This document shows positions 8,274 through 14,486 of a stretch of 14,486 nucleotides of DNA, piece by piece. Under the pieces are notes generated by a model. The model was not told the origin of the DNA, searched no databases, and worked only from the letters and a program-made list of their open reading frames with translations. A program made the translations under genes and the position numbers. Source of the stretch: Planctomycetota bacterium (GTDB lineage Bacteria > Planctomycetota > Planctomycetia > Planctomycetales > Planctomycetaceae); contig QWOR01000314.1 of NCBI GenBank assembly GCA_003669575.1, positions 1 through 14,486 on the forward strand, read 5' to 3'. Positions within the stretch are counted from its first letter, which is position 1. Each line of letters starts with the position of its first letter.

Positions 8274-8303
8274 TTGACATGACTGATCTCACGCCAGTAC
8301 AAA
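8274..8303 (+). promoter_or_regulatory. Sigma70-like promoter for pheA
   Basis: A perfect TTGACA (8274-8279), an 18-base spacer and TACAAA (8298-8303, four of six matches) lie between smpB and pheA. This would give a leader of about 230 bases before the pheA ATG. I see no phenylalanine-rich leader peptide and no attenuator terminator in it. A 36-codon frame (8379-8489) lies in the leader but looks unremarkable. Confidence 0.45.
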
Positions 8304-8539
8304 GACTTTCGCTCCGCAGTTCACTCAGAGCGTCCATAATCAGCTTGCGTTGATGGCCGGGCACTGAGACGTAACTTGATGATAATAAACAAGTTTCGTT
8401 CAACTCGTGTGAACCGGAGAGAGGGCGTAAGTGAGGCTTGCCTCTTGGAACGTGGGAAGGAACCACTCTGTCCACTGAGGACTGTCTGATTTGATTGAGA
8501 GGAAGGGAGTCCCGAAACCGGTTTCGCTGGAAAGCTCCC

Positions 8540-9751
8540 ATGGCCAAGAAGATCGTTAAACGGGTCCAGCCCACCAAACAGGCAGTGGGAAAGGTCAAAA
8601 AAGCTCCCCCGCAAAAGAAGCCGGTGAGCGTTCGAAAGCCCCTCCCGGAAAAGGCCGCTCCCAAGTCAGTCGTTCGTAAGAAAACAGCCGCCACGACTGA
8701 ATCTCAGCTGCGATCAATCGATAAGGATCTGGTCAAGCTCCTGAACAAACGCATGGAGCTGACGATTGAGCAGCTGACCGAAATCAAGGATCGCCACGCC
8801 ATCTGGTTTGATCCCAACGCGGATCAGGAATTGTGGGATCGTATAGAAGCCGAGAGCGGCGGGACGATTCCGAACCAGACCCTGCGTTCGATCTTCCGCG
8901 AAGTACTCAGCGCGTCGCGCAGCCGCGTCAAGGTCGTGCGGGCCGCCTACCTCGGGCCTCCGTTCAGCTTCTCGCACCTGGCAGCCATTGAACACTTCGG
9001 CAAGAGTGCGGACCTCGTCCCCGTGAACACGATTGCCTCGGTCTTCGAGGAAGTGAATCGTGGGCACGCTGACTACGGTGTCGTTCCCATCGAGAACAGC
9101 ACTGATGGACGCATTGTCGACACGCTCGACATGTTTACGCGGCTTCCACTGCGTATCTGCGGTGAAGTCCAGCTGGCAGTCCACCACAACCTGCTGTCGC
9201 GATCCGCACGAAGTGAGATCACCGAGATCTACAGCAAGCCTCAGGCTCTCTCGCAGTGCCGCGACTGGCTCTCCCGGAATATGCCCCGCGCTCGCACGAT
9301 CGAGGTGACCAGCACCTCGACTGCCGCCCAATTGGCCCGCGACAAACCCGGAGCCGCAGCGGTCGCCGGAAAACAGGCTGCGGTGCAGTATGATCTGCAG
9401 ATTGTCGCCGAGTGCATCGAGGACAACCCACACAACGTCACCCGCTTCGCCATCATCGGCGATGAGGAAACGGTCCCGACGCGGAAGGATCGCACCGCAG
9501 TATTGCTGCAGATTCCGCATGCCCCGGGGGCTCTGAGCGACGCGTTGCAGTCCTTCAAGAACTTCAAGGTCAATCTGACCTGGATCGAGTCCTTCCCACT
9601 GCGTGGCCCCGAAACCGGTTACCTCTTCTTCCTCGATTTCGAGGGACACAAGAAGGACCCCACCATGGCCAAGGCGATTGCCGCCCTGGAAAAGAAAGCC
9701 GTTCGGCTCTCCGTCCTCGGTTCGTATCCCCGCAGCGCACCAATCGAGTGA
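8540..9751 (+). CDS. pheA: Chorismate mutase/prephenate dehydratase (P-protein) with a basic N-terminal tail
   Basis: Phenylalanine biosynthesis enzyme, 403 residues, converting prephenate to phenylpyruvate. Residues 1-55 are a Lys/Pro/Ala-rich tail like a histone H1 arm, unusual for this enzyme. An AroQ-type chorismate mutase domain spans about 56-129. The prephenate dehydratase domain (about 133-310) has YLGPPFSFSHLAA (137-149), PIENSTDGRI (183-192) and the catalytic TRF in NVTRF (299-303). A C-terminal ACT domain (about 318-397) has PGAL (329-332) and IESFP (349-353), where ESRP is usual in the Phe-binding site. The mutase domain lacks the usual Arg-Glu after its conserved Asp (A94, D95 after D91), so mutase activity is doubtful. 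The ATG at 8540 is chosen over one 45 bases upstream because it begins the basic tail and fits better; neither has a strong ribosome-binding site. A strong terminator follows. Confidence 0.92.
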   Translation: MAKKIVKRVQPTKQAVGKVKKAPPQKKPVSVRKPLPEKAAPKSVVRKKTAATTESQLRSIDKDLVKLLNKRMELTIEQLTEIKDRHAIWFDPNADQELWDRIEAESGGTIPNQTLRSIFREVLSASRSRVKVVRAAYLGPPFSFSHLAAIEHFGKSADLVPVNTIASVFEEVNRGHADYGVVPIENSTDGRIVDTLDMFTRLPLRICGEVQLAVHHNLLSRSARSEITEIYSKPQALSQCRDWLSRNMPRARTIEVTSTSTAAQLARDKPGAAAVAGKQAAVQYDLQIVAECIEDNPHNVTRFAIIGDEETVPTRKDRTAVLLQIPHAPGALSDALQSFKNFKVNLTWIESFPLRGPETGYLFFLDFEGHKKDPTMAKAIAALEKKAVRLSVLGSYPRSAPIE

Positions 9752-9779
9752 CACGCTGTCAGCTCGACGACTGGCTCTG

Positions 9780-9816
9780 AAAACGCCACGTCTCTCTGTG
9801 TGAGACGTGGCGTTTT
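9780..9816 (+). terminator. Intrinsic terminator after pheA
   Basis: AAAACGCCACGTCTC and GAGACGTGGCGTTTT form a perfect 15-bp stem around a 7-base loop (9795-9801), beginning 28 bases past the pheA stop. The A4/T4 ends supply a short U-tract in either direction, so it could work on both strands. Confidence 0.85.
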
Positions 9817-9847
9817 GCGCTGAATTCGCGTCAAGCCTGCCCCATTC

Positions 9848-9887
9848 CACAACTCGCTCGCTTTGAACCTGGCAATGGCGAGTTGTG
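9848..9887. other. Perfect 10-bp stem-loop between pheA and the tRNA
   Basis: CACAACTCGC (9848-9857) and GCGAGTTGTG (9878-9887) pair perfectly across a 20-base loop. No T-run follows, so it is not a clear terminator. It may be a back-up terminator, a dispersed repeat or a structured RNA; nothing in view decides this. Confidence 0.4.
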
Positions 9888-9940
9888 TCAGGCTGTTGGT
9901 CACTCGAGTTGGCGTTCGTGCCCACCCGTGACCTCCCGGA

Positions 9941-9969
9941 TTGGTCTGCCATGCCACTCTTGTTAAACT
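9941..9969 (+). promoter_or_regulatory. Promoter of the tRNA-Arg gene
   Basis: TTGGTC (9941-9946), a 17-base spacer and TAAACT (9964-9969), with an extended -10 TGT just before it, place a start near 9976, about 20 bases before the mature tRNA. The position fits a tRNA promoter well. Confidence 0.5.
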
Positions 9970-9996
9970 CCAACGCAATCGCCTCCCCGGCGACCC

Positions 9997-10070
9997 GTGC
10001 CCGTAGCTCAGCTGGATAGAGCAACGGATTTCTAATCCGTCGGTCGGTGGTTCGAATCCACCCGGGCGCG
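9997..10070 (+). tRNA. tRNA-Arg (anticodon UCU)
   Basis: 74 bases fold into a full cloverleaf: acceptor GTGCCCG/CGGGCGC (one G-U pair), D-arm GCTC/GAGC, anticodon arm ACGGA/TCCGT with loop TTTCTAA (anticodon TCT), a five-base variable loop, and T-arm GGTGG/CCACC with TTCGAAT. The discriminator base is G and CCA is not encoded. It reads AGA (and AGG by wobble). A recombinase remnant abuts its 3' end on the other strand, so it is a likely integration site. Confidence 0.95.
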
Positions 10071-10584
10071 CTTTCCTCAATGGCTCACAATCATCTTCAT
10101 CTTTACTCAAGCCCTTACCAGAAATAATCTTGGGGCCTGGCTCTCTCGGTGTTCGACGCTCCGACGTTTCATCAACCTTCGTCAATGCGAACGGCTTTTT
10201 GTCACCCATTGGGCCCAATTTTGGGCCAGTGGAAGGGTCAGGGAAGCTGTCCGTTAACCGGTTGATTTCCGAGCTCCCTTGTGATGTCGCAGAGATCGTG
10301 ACCGTCGATTTGGGGGCTAGTGAAGGCAGCGTTCCAACAGCGGTCGTCAGATCACGCAGCTTGCAGTGACTGTAGCGGTCCATGGTGAGCGTGATCGTCG
10401 AGTGACGCGCCAGTTGCTGGGCCAGCTTCGGATGAACTCCGGAGGATGCCAAGAGAGTGATGAACGAGTGCCGGAGAGCGTGGAAGTCCACGATTTCTTC
10501 TTCCGCCGCCGATTTGCAGCTGAGGAAATCGCTATTCATCCGGCGTGCATGCTCACCCGCATCACTCTCGACTTCCTTACCTGA
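10071..10584 (-). pseudogene. Tyrosine recombinase (integrase), C-terminal remnant
   Basis: Only the end of a phage-type integrase remains. Counting from the ATG at 10539, the second catalytic block is HALRHSF (H20, R23; about 10482-10471), then LARHSTITLTMDRYSH with H46 and the nucleophile Y56 (10374-10372). The N-terminal DNA-binding domain and first catalytic Arg are missing. In-frame stops (TAG at 10587-10585 and a TGA just before it) block the frame upstream, although SDAGEHARR before the ATG still looks like family sequence. The frame does not stop at the tRNA: it continues through the tRNA antisense, giving GGFEPPTDGLEIRCSIQLSYG, and on to 9619. In planctomycete integrases the tail is poorly conserved, so the coding end is unclear; I end the feature at the tRNA edge. 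It cannot be an active recombinase as it stands. Confidence 0.8.
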
Positions 10585-10768
10585 CTAGCCGCCGCCTCAA
10601 GAACGAAGCAGCCTCGAGAAGACAGTTCGGAACCGAACCACATGAGGCTGCTGTTCGCCTGCGGCCAGCTTCCTATAGCTACGCTAGGGGCATCACCTTA
10701 TATGACGCATAAAGACCGTTGATTTAGATCATCGAAGATCCCGCAGTCGTGCCTCTCACTCGTTCCAC

Positions 10769-10900
10769 CTACCCCGGCGGTTCCGAACACGACAGAACCT
10801 TCTTCAACGTCTGCCGGCCCAGCTGGTACTTCTCGCAGGCAGCTCTCTGGCTCAGCCCGTGTGCCAGCACCTGCTGGCGAATCTCTTTCTTATTCTCCAT
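10769..10900 (-). pseudogene. IS21-type transposase (IstA), N-terminal remnant
   Basis: 43 codons followed by TAG. The product starts MENKKEIRQQVLAHGLSQRAA, a helix-turn-helix like that of IstA, and runs to LKKVLSCSEPPG. In IS21-type proteins of planctomycetes this segment is normally followed by Tyr (EPPGY); here the codon is TAG, one base from TAC. After it the sequence no longer resembles the family and the catalytic DDE domain is absent. This is therefore a broken fragment left by an insertion sequence. The family call rests on motif memory, not on a search. Confidence 0.55.
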
Positions 10901-10940
10901 GTCACATTGCACTTTGGGGCAGCTCGGCTAAACCGGTGAA

Positions 10941-10958
10941 ATGGGGCTGACGCCCCAT
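10941..10958. other. GC-rich hairpin upstream of the IS21 remnant
   Basis: ATGGGGC and GCCCCAT pair perfectly around a TGAC loop. On the plus strand CTTTCG follows, which is a poor U-tract. It may belong to the old insertion sequence. Confidence 0.35.
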
Positions 10959-10985
10959 CTTTCGACTTCATTGAACTGATCGCAT

Positions 10986-11027
10986 GTGCACTGCTTTCTT
11001 CATCTAGATTTTACCCCGGAGTGCACT
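10986..11027. repeat. Paired GTGCACT repeats, possible IS21-type element end
   Basis: GTGCACT occurs at 10986-10992 and 11021-11027, 35 bases apart, about 90-130 bases upstream of the IstA remnant start. IS21 elements carry several short repeats at each end outside istA, so this could be the surviving terminal region. No matching far end is seen in the window. Confidence 0.3.
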
Positions 11028-11585
11028 ACCGTTTTCAACCGAGCTTAGCATCACCAGGCAAGATGGACGCTTGTGGTGAGGCATGACAAGACAATCTGAC
11101 ATGGGCCTCGGCTTCACACAGACCAAAATGCGGGTAATTGAAAGTGTCGCCGAACGAATACTTCGAACACTTGCGAGCTACCATGTTCATTTGGAAAGCG
11201 TCGTTCAACGACAGACTGAGCGAAAAAACAAACTTGCGTGGTAGCACACGCAGAACGCATGGAAACTCATGTAGATAATACATCGCTTATTTAATGTCAT
11301 GTTCCCCTTTTTTTGTTTATTAAAATATTATAACATTTTGGTGGTGGGGTCAGAGCAATTCACTGTCGTCACTCATGTGTTTTTCGATGTCCCACATCTA
11401 TCCCAAAGGTGATGAATGTGAGAATGAAATCTGACTCAGAAGCACACTGTGACATGACGGATCAGTCTATGTCAAATCCGACATGACTTGTAACATTCAT
11501 CTCTTGAGGCCGAAGACTCCGACCATGGTTTGTCATGCGCTTGCAAAGTGGAGTGAAATGGTCAAACACATGGAAGTGAATTCAA
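11028..11585. other. Non-coding stretch before the DUF1559 gene
   Basis: No gene is supported. The minus frame 11035-11283 has no recognisable motif. A strongly AT-rich patch (about 11299-11340, with a T-run and TATAAC at 11329-11334) stands out and could hold a promoter, but no good -35 fits. GACATGAC occurs at 11451-11458 and 11480-11487, and ATGTC (11469-11473) pairs with GACAT (11480-11484), about 100 bases before the gene. Confidence 0.4.
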
Positions 11586-12722
11586 ATGTCGTCTCCTATC
11601 TACCCTGAACCCGCACAATCCGCCTCTCACGCGTCCACCAGATTTGCTGGGCAAGACACACAACGTCCACTGACGAGTGAGGTCACATTTTTCGATTGGC
11701 AAAAGGGCAAACCACGTCGCCGATATGGCTTCACGATTGTCGAATTGATCGTGGTCATGGTCGTGATTACGCTCCTCATCGCGCTGTTGCTCCCCGCGGT
11801 TCATCAGGCACGCCAGGCTGCACAGCGGATCCAATGCAAGAACAATCTCAAGCAGATCGGCCTGGCCTTGCATTGCTACGAGTCAAATCATCGCTGTCTC
11901 CCTCCAGCCCGGATGGGATCTCCCGAAGCGTTCTCCTCTCTGGCGATCCTTCTTCCATACTTGGACAATGCGAATCTTTACAACAACATTGATTTCAACA
12001 AAGCGCCAACGTTCCAGGAACCACCAGTCACTCCCCTCACTGGCAATACGATTGCTGCCATGACAAAAGTGAAGGCTTTTATTTGCCCGAGTGATCAAGG
12101 CTTCGTTGCCGGGAGTACTTACGCCGCGTCGAACTACGTTGCCTGTAACGGTAGCGGGGGTACTGCTGCTACTCGTTACGCGCGGTTAGGTGACGGCGTC
12201 ATGATTGACGCAAAACTCAAAGGTCCCTCACGACTCCGCGACATCACCGATGGTCTTTCGTCCACGGTGGCGTACAGTGAGCAGATATTGGGGAGTGGCA
12301 ATCCAATTTCGGACAATTCCACGGCATCGAATCCATACGGCAACACACTCATCGACCCACTGCGGCAGATGCTGGTACTACCGAGAGGCCAATACGACAC
12401 CCTGATGGGGACAGATCCCAGCCCGACCAACTGCGTGACAAGCTCCTCAACACTCTCGACGGGCAACCGTGGTGCAAAGTGGATGGATGGAGACTTCGGC
12501 AACACGATTTACAACCACGGACACTGCCCCAATTCAACCAGACTCGACTGTACGAATACAAGCCGCAACGCAGGCTTGATTTCTGCCCGCAGCCGACACT
12601 TTGGCGGCGTCCATATCTTACTGTGTGATGGGTCGACGCGGTTTCTCAACAACATTGTTGACCCTGTCACATGGAGATCACTGGCGACGAAAGCAAATGG
12701 CGAATTACTGTCAGACTTTTAG
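11586..12722 (+). CDS. DUF1559 prepilin-like protein
   Basis: 378 residues. A type IV prepilin-like N-terminus is present: basic RRR, then YG|FTIVELIVVMVVITLLIALLLP, with predicted cleavage after G48 and Glu at +5 (E53), followed by ARQAAQRIQCKNNLKQIGLALHCYE. The C-terminus carries the H-X9-DG motif (RHFGGVHILLCDGS). Together these define the DUF1559 family, very numerous in planctomycetes and of unproven function; it is presumably processed by a prepilin peptidase and exposed on the outer side of the membrane. The ATG at 11586 has GGAAG nine bases upstream. It implies a 48-residue leader, much longer than the 5-15 residues usual for such proteins, yet no in-frame ATG, GTG or TTG gives a shorter one. 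It stands alone, between island remnants and a two-component system. A weak hairpin (12721-12750) follows the stop. Confidence 0.9.
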   Translation: MSSPIYPEPAQSASHASTRFAGQDTQRPLTSEVTFFDWQKGKPRRRYGFTIVELIVVMVVITLLIALLLPAVHQARQAAQRIQCKNNLKQIGLALHCYESNHRCLPPARMGSPEAFSSLAILLPYLDNANLYNNIDFNKAPTFQEPPVTPLTGNTIAAMTKVKAFICPSDQGFVAGSTYAASNYVACNGSGGTAATRYARLGDGVMIDAKLKGPSRLRDITDGLSSTVAYSEQILGSGNPISDNSTASNPYGNTLIDPLRQMLVLPRGQYDTLMGTDPSPTNCVTSSSTLSTGNRGAKWMDGDFGNTIYNHGHCPNSTRLDCTNTSRNAGLISARSRHFGGVHILLCDGSTRFLNNIVDPVTWRSLATKANGELLSDF

Positions 12723-13497
12723 AGTCAGCTTTGCCCTGTTGATAGACTCTGGGCGTGATTGGGCGATGCGCGTGCGAGCTTGTTGATTCAGGGACGCCAA
12801 TGACCTTGACCCTACCCAATCCATCGGGGAAGTGAGAAACATGCGGCGAATTTGTTCAGTTCCCGGATCTCCTGTTGAGGCAATGTGTCCGCAATTCGCT
12901 CTTCGCTGAACAGTTCTTTCCCTCCAAGCCATCTGCCTTTCAAACATCCCGGATTCTGAAGACTCTCACATCCGTCATGGATCAGGAGATGGGATGAAGG
13001 CCCTGGCACTGTTACTCTGCCACTCTGTTCCATAATGGCGTGCAACTGCAATGAGCCGCACGGCACGTAATCGGGGTAGAATCTGGAAACCCACGCGATA
13101 CATCGAACTCGATCTGAAGCACCGAGAATGATTCCTGATGACTTGCCCTCATGCCAAAGGCCGAAGGGAGGGCGGTTCAGGATAAGATTGATCTTAGTTT
13201 TCTGGCTGTGCGATGATTTCCGGACTCGTCCGACCGTGCGTCATGGCACGCCTTGTTCCCCCCAAAAATCGCCCGCCTGCAGCAGCCAGCGTTTTCGCAA
13301 TTGCCTCAGAAGAGAAAATCAAGACGCTCGCATGTCTGTAAGAATTGATTTATACTTGCGTTTGCGGGCTCCTGTTAGTGACGATTCACATATCATCCCT
13401 GCAAGTATCCTATGCAAGTCAGCAATCGCCGAAAAAGCAATGGAGCGGTCAGTATCGGGGAGTGCTCTCTCGTGCATGCGTCGAAAGGAATCACCAA
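12723..13497. other. Gap with an unexplained start-less open frame on the minus strand
   Basis: No known gene, RNA or repeat is recognised in these 775 bases. The minus strand is open for 142 codons from 13240 to a TAG at 12814-12812. A GTG at 13066 is the first usable start codon in it. The encoded sequence matches nothing I know and could be a decayed gene or chance. TATACT at 13351-13356 is a possible -10 for the response regulator, with a weak -35. Confidence 0.35.
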
Positions 13498-14196
13498 ATG
13501 GGCCAGACAGGTGGTGTTGTTTTAGTGGTTGAGGATCACCCAGCTTTGCTTGCGGGGCTGAAAGACGGCCTTTCGGCCGATGGATTTGAGGTGTTAACAG
13601 CATCGACTGGATTGGATGGGCTCTTGCTCGCGAAGGATCGCTCTCCCGATGCGATCGTCCTCGACTTGCTTCTTCCGGATTTGGACGGGCTCGCTGCGCT
13701 TCAGGCGATGCGGCGAGATAAGATGACCACTCCAGTCATGATTCTCTCTGCCCGAGACTCCATTGCCGACCGCGTCAAAGGATTGAATCTTGGCGCCGAC
13801 GACTATATGACGAAGCCCTTCAGTTTGGAGGAACTGACCGCAAGGCTCCGTTGCCTGATGCGTCGTGCAGTACCTGTCGCAAACGAAGATGCCGTTATTG
13901 AATCTCACGGAGTGAGTATCAATCGTTTCACGCGACAGGTCACCCGAGAGGGAGAGAAGCTTGAGCTTACTCCTCGGGACTATGATCTGCTCGAATACTT
14001 CGTTCGAAATGCAGGTAAAGTTCTCAGCCGGGAATCATTGGCGACAGACTTATGGAACAGCCCGTCTGCGAGCTGGACCAACGTCATTGAGGTCCAGGTC
14101 AGGTCGCTGAGAAACAAGTTGGAGCGGCGTACTTGGCCAACACTACTGCACACCATTCGTGGGCAGGGGTACTTCTTTGGCGGATTTCGGAAATGA
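13498..14196 (+). CDS. OmpR-family response regulator
   Basis: 232-residue cytoplasmic transcription regulator. The receiver domain (about 7-120) has the acidic pair E12-D13, phospho-acceptor D56 in IVLDLLLPDLDG, S84 in VMILSARDS (usually Thr or Ser) and K106 in YMTKPF. The winged-helix DNA-binding domain (about 135-230) has LTPRDYDLLEYFVRNAGKVLSR, a VIEVQVRSLRNKL recognition region and the wing IRGQGYFF. The ATG at 13498 is chosen because AAAGGA lies at a proper distance and the receiver domain begins at once; the frame is open 153 bases further upstream but that part looks unconserved. The stop overlaps the start of a sensor kinase by ATGA, marking a coupled two-component operon. The target genes are unknown. 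Confidence 0.95.
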   Translation: MGQTGGVVLVVEDHPALLAGLKDGLSADGFEVLTASTGLDGLLLAKDRSPDAIVLDLLLPDLDGLAALQAMRRDKMTTPVMILSARDSIADRVKGLNLGADDYMTKPFSLEELTARLRCLMRRAVPVANEDAVIESHGVSINRFTRQVTREGEKLELTPRDYDLLEYFVRNAGKVLSRESLATDLWNSPSASWTNVIEVQVRSLRNKLERRTWPTLLHTIRGQGYFFGGFRK

Positions 14197-14486
14197 AACT
14201 CCCGTTACGTATCCGACTACCCTTGTTTGTGTCGGTGATGTTGTCTTGCGCTCTCGCGATGACCGGCATCATCGACATCTGGTCGGACGAGCACCATCTC
14301 GTTTCAAAACTCGAATCTTCTATCCATGAGGATGTCCAGTGGGTTGAAGTGAAGCTTAAATCAACGCCGATCGATGAAGCCATCGCACTCATTGATTCTG
14401 TAGCGATGCCAACGAATCAAAGATACGCATTCATTTTGGCCAAATCTGACGGAACCGTGCTGACCGCAGGGACTGGATTGGCTCGC
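14193..14486 (+). CDS. Sensor histidine kinase, N-terminus only
   Basis: The 98 codons up to the window edge hold one membrane helix (about residues 8-28) after a short basic start (MKLPLRIR), and then the beginning of an outer-face sensor region. The HAMP, phospho-acceptor His and ATPase domains lie beyond the edge, so the call rests on context: it overlaps the response regulator stop by ATGA (14193-14196), as cognate kinases often do. It is presumably the partner that phosphorylates D56 of the regulator. Confidence 0.75.
   Translation, partial: MKLPLRIRLPLFVSVMLSCALAMTGIIDIWSDEHHLVSKLESSIHEDVQWVEVKLKSTPIDEAIALIDSVAMPTNQRYAFILAKSDGTVLTAGTGLAR

Noticed and set aside
8379..8489. 36-codon frame in the pheA leader, considered as an attenuator peptide
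   Set aside because: It is not Phe-rich and no terminator/antiterminator pair follows.
8714..10024. 436-codon minus-strand open frame
   Set aside because: It is antisense to pheA and the tRNA; the plus strand has the recognisable protein domains.
9619..10070. Extension of the integrase frame through the tRNA and into the end of pheA
   Set aside because: The frame is open, but the sequence there is a tRNA and pheA in antisense; it is not evidence of coding.
11035..11283. 82-codon minus-strand open frame in the island region
   Set aside because: No recognisable motif, no neighbour that explains it, and no ribosome-binding site.
13243..13260. TGGCACG resembling a sigma54 -24 element
   Set aside because: No GC (TTGC) element at the required spacing.
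13345..13497. 51-residue N-terminal extension of the response regulator with a hydrophobic stretch
   Set aside because: The ATG at 13498 has a good Shine-Dalgarno sequence and the receiver domain begins there.
13128..13532. 134-codon plus-strand open frame
   Set aside because: It overlaps the response regulator start in another frame and has no motif or ribosome-binding site.

Overview
The window looks like chromosomal DNA of a planctomycete. The strongest sign is a DUF1559 protein (a type IV prepilin-like N-terminus plus the C-terminal H-X9-DG motif), a family hugely expanded in that phylum. Weak or absent Shine-Dalgarno sequences, an integrase and an IS21-type transposase fragment that resemble planctomycete versions, and an outsized LptC/OstA-like protein agree with this. 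I cannot assign a genus.

Region 1 (1-5850, minus strand) is a cell-envelope gene string read kdsD -> large LptC/OstA-like protein -> penicillin-binding protein 2, which is cut by the left window edge. It joins Kdo sugar supply, a presumed lipopolysaccharide-transport periplasmic protein and a peptidoglycan transpeptidase. A good sigma70-like promoter with a 26-bp dyad just downstream of its predicted start site precedes kdsD. Region 2 (6158-9820) holds ordinary genes: a sulfotransferase (minus), then smpB and a chorismate mutase/prephenate dehydratase (plus). The last has a histone-H1-like basic tail and a doubtful mutase domain, and ends at a 15-bp-stem terminator.

Region 3 (about 9840-11585) is accessory. 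It contains a tRNA-Arg(UCU), the C-terminal remnant of a tyrosine recombinase abutting the tRNA 3' end in antisense, a 43-codon remnant of an IS21-type transposase with a possible element end, and about 550 bp of featureless, locally AT-rich DNA. It reads as the decayed edge of an island integrated at the tRNA gene.

Region 4 (11586-14486) has the DUF1559 protein, a 775-bp gap with an unexplained 142-codon start-less open frame on the minus strand, and an OmpR-type response regulator that overlaps by ATGA a sensor kinase cut by the right edge.

I found no CRISPR array, no toxin-antitoxin pair and no clearly new multigene defence system. The most interesting items are the envelope operon with its outsized LptC-like protein and promoter/dyad, the odd PheA, and the tRNA-linked integrase remnant whose frame runs through the tRNA.
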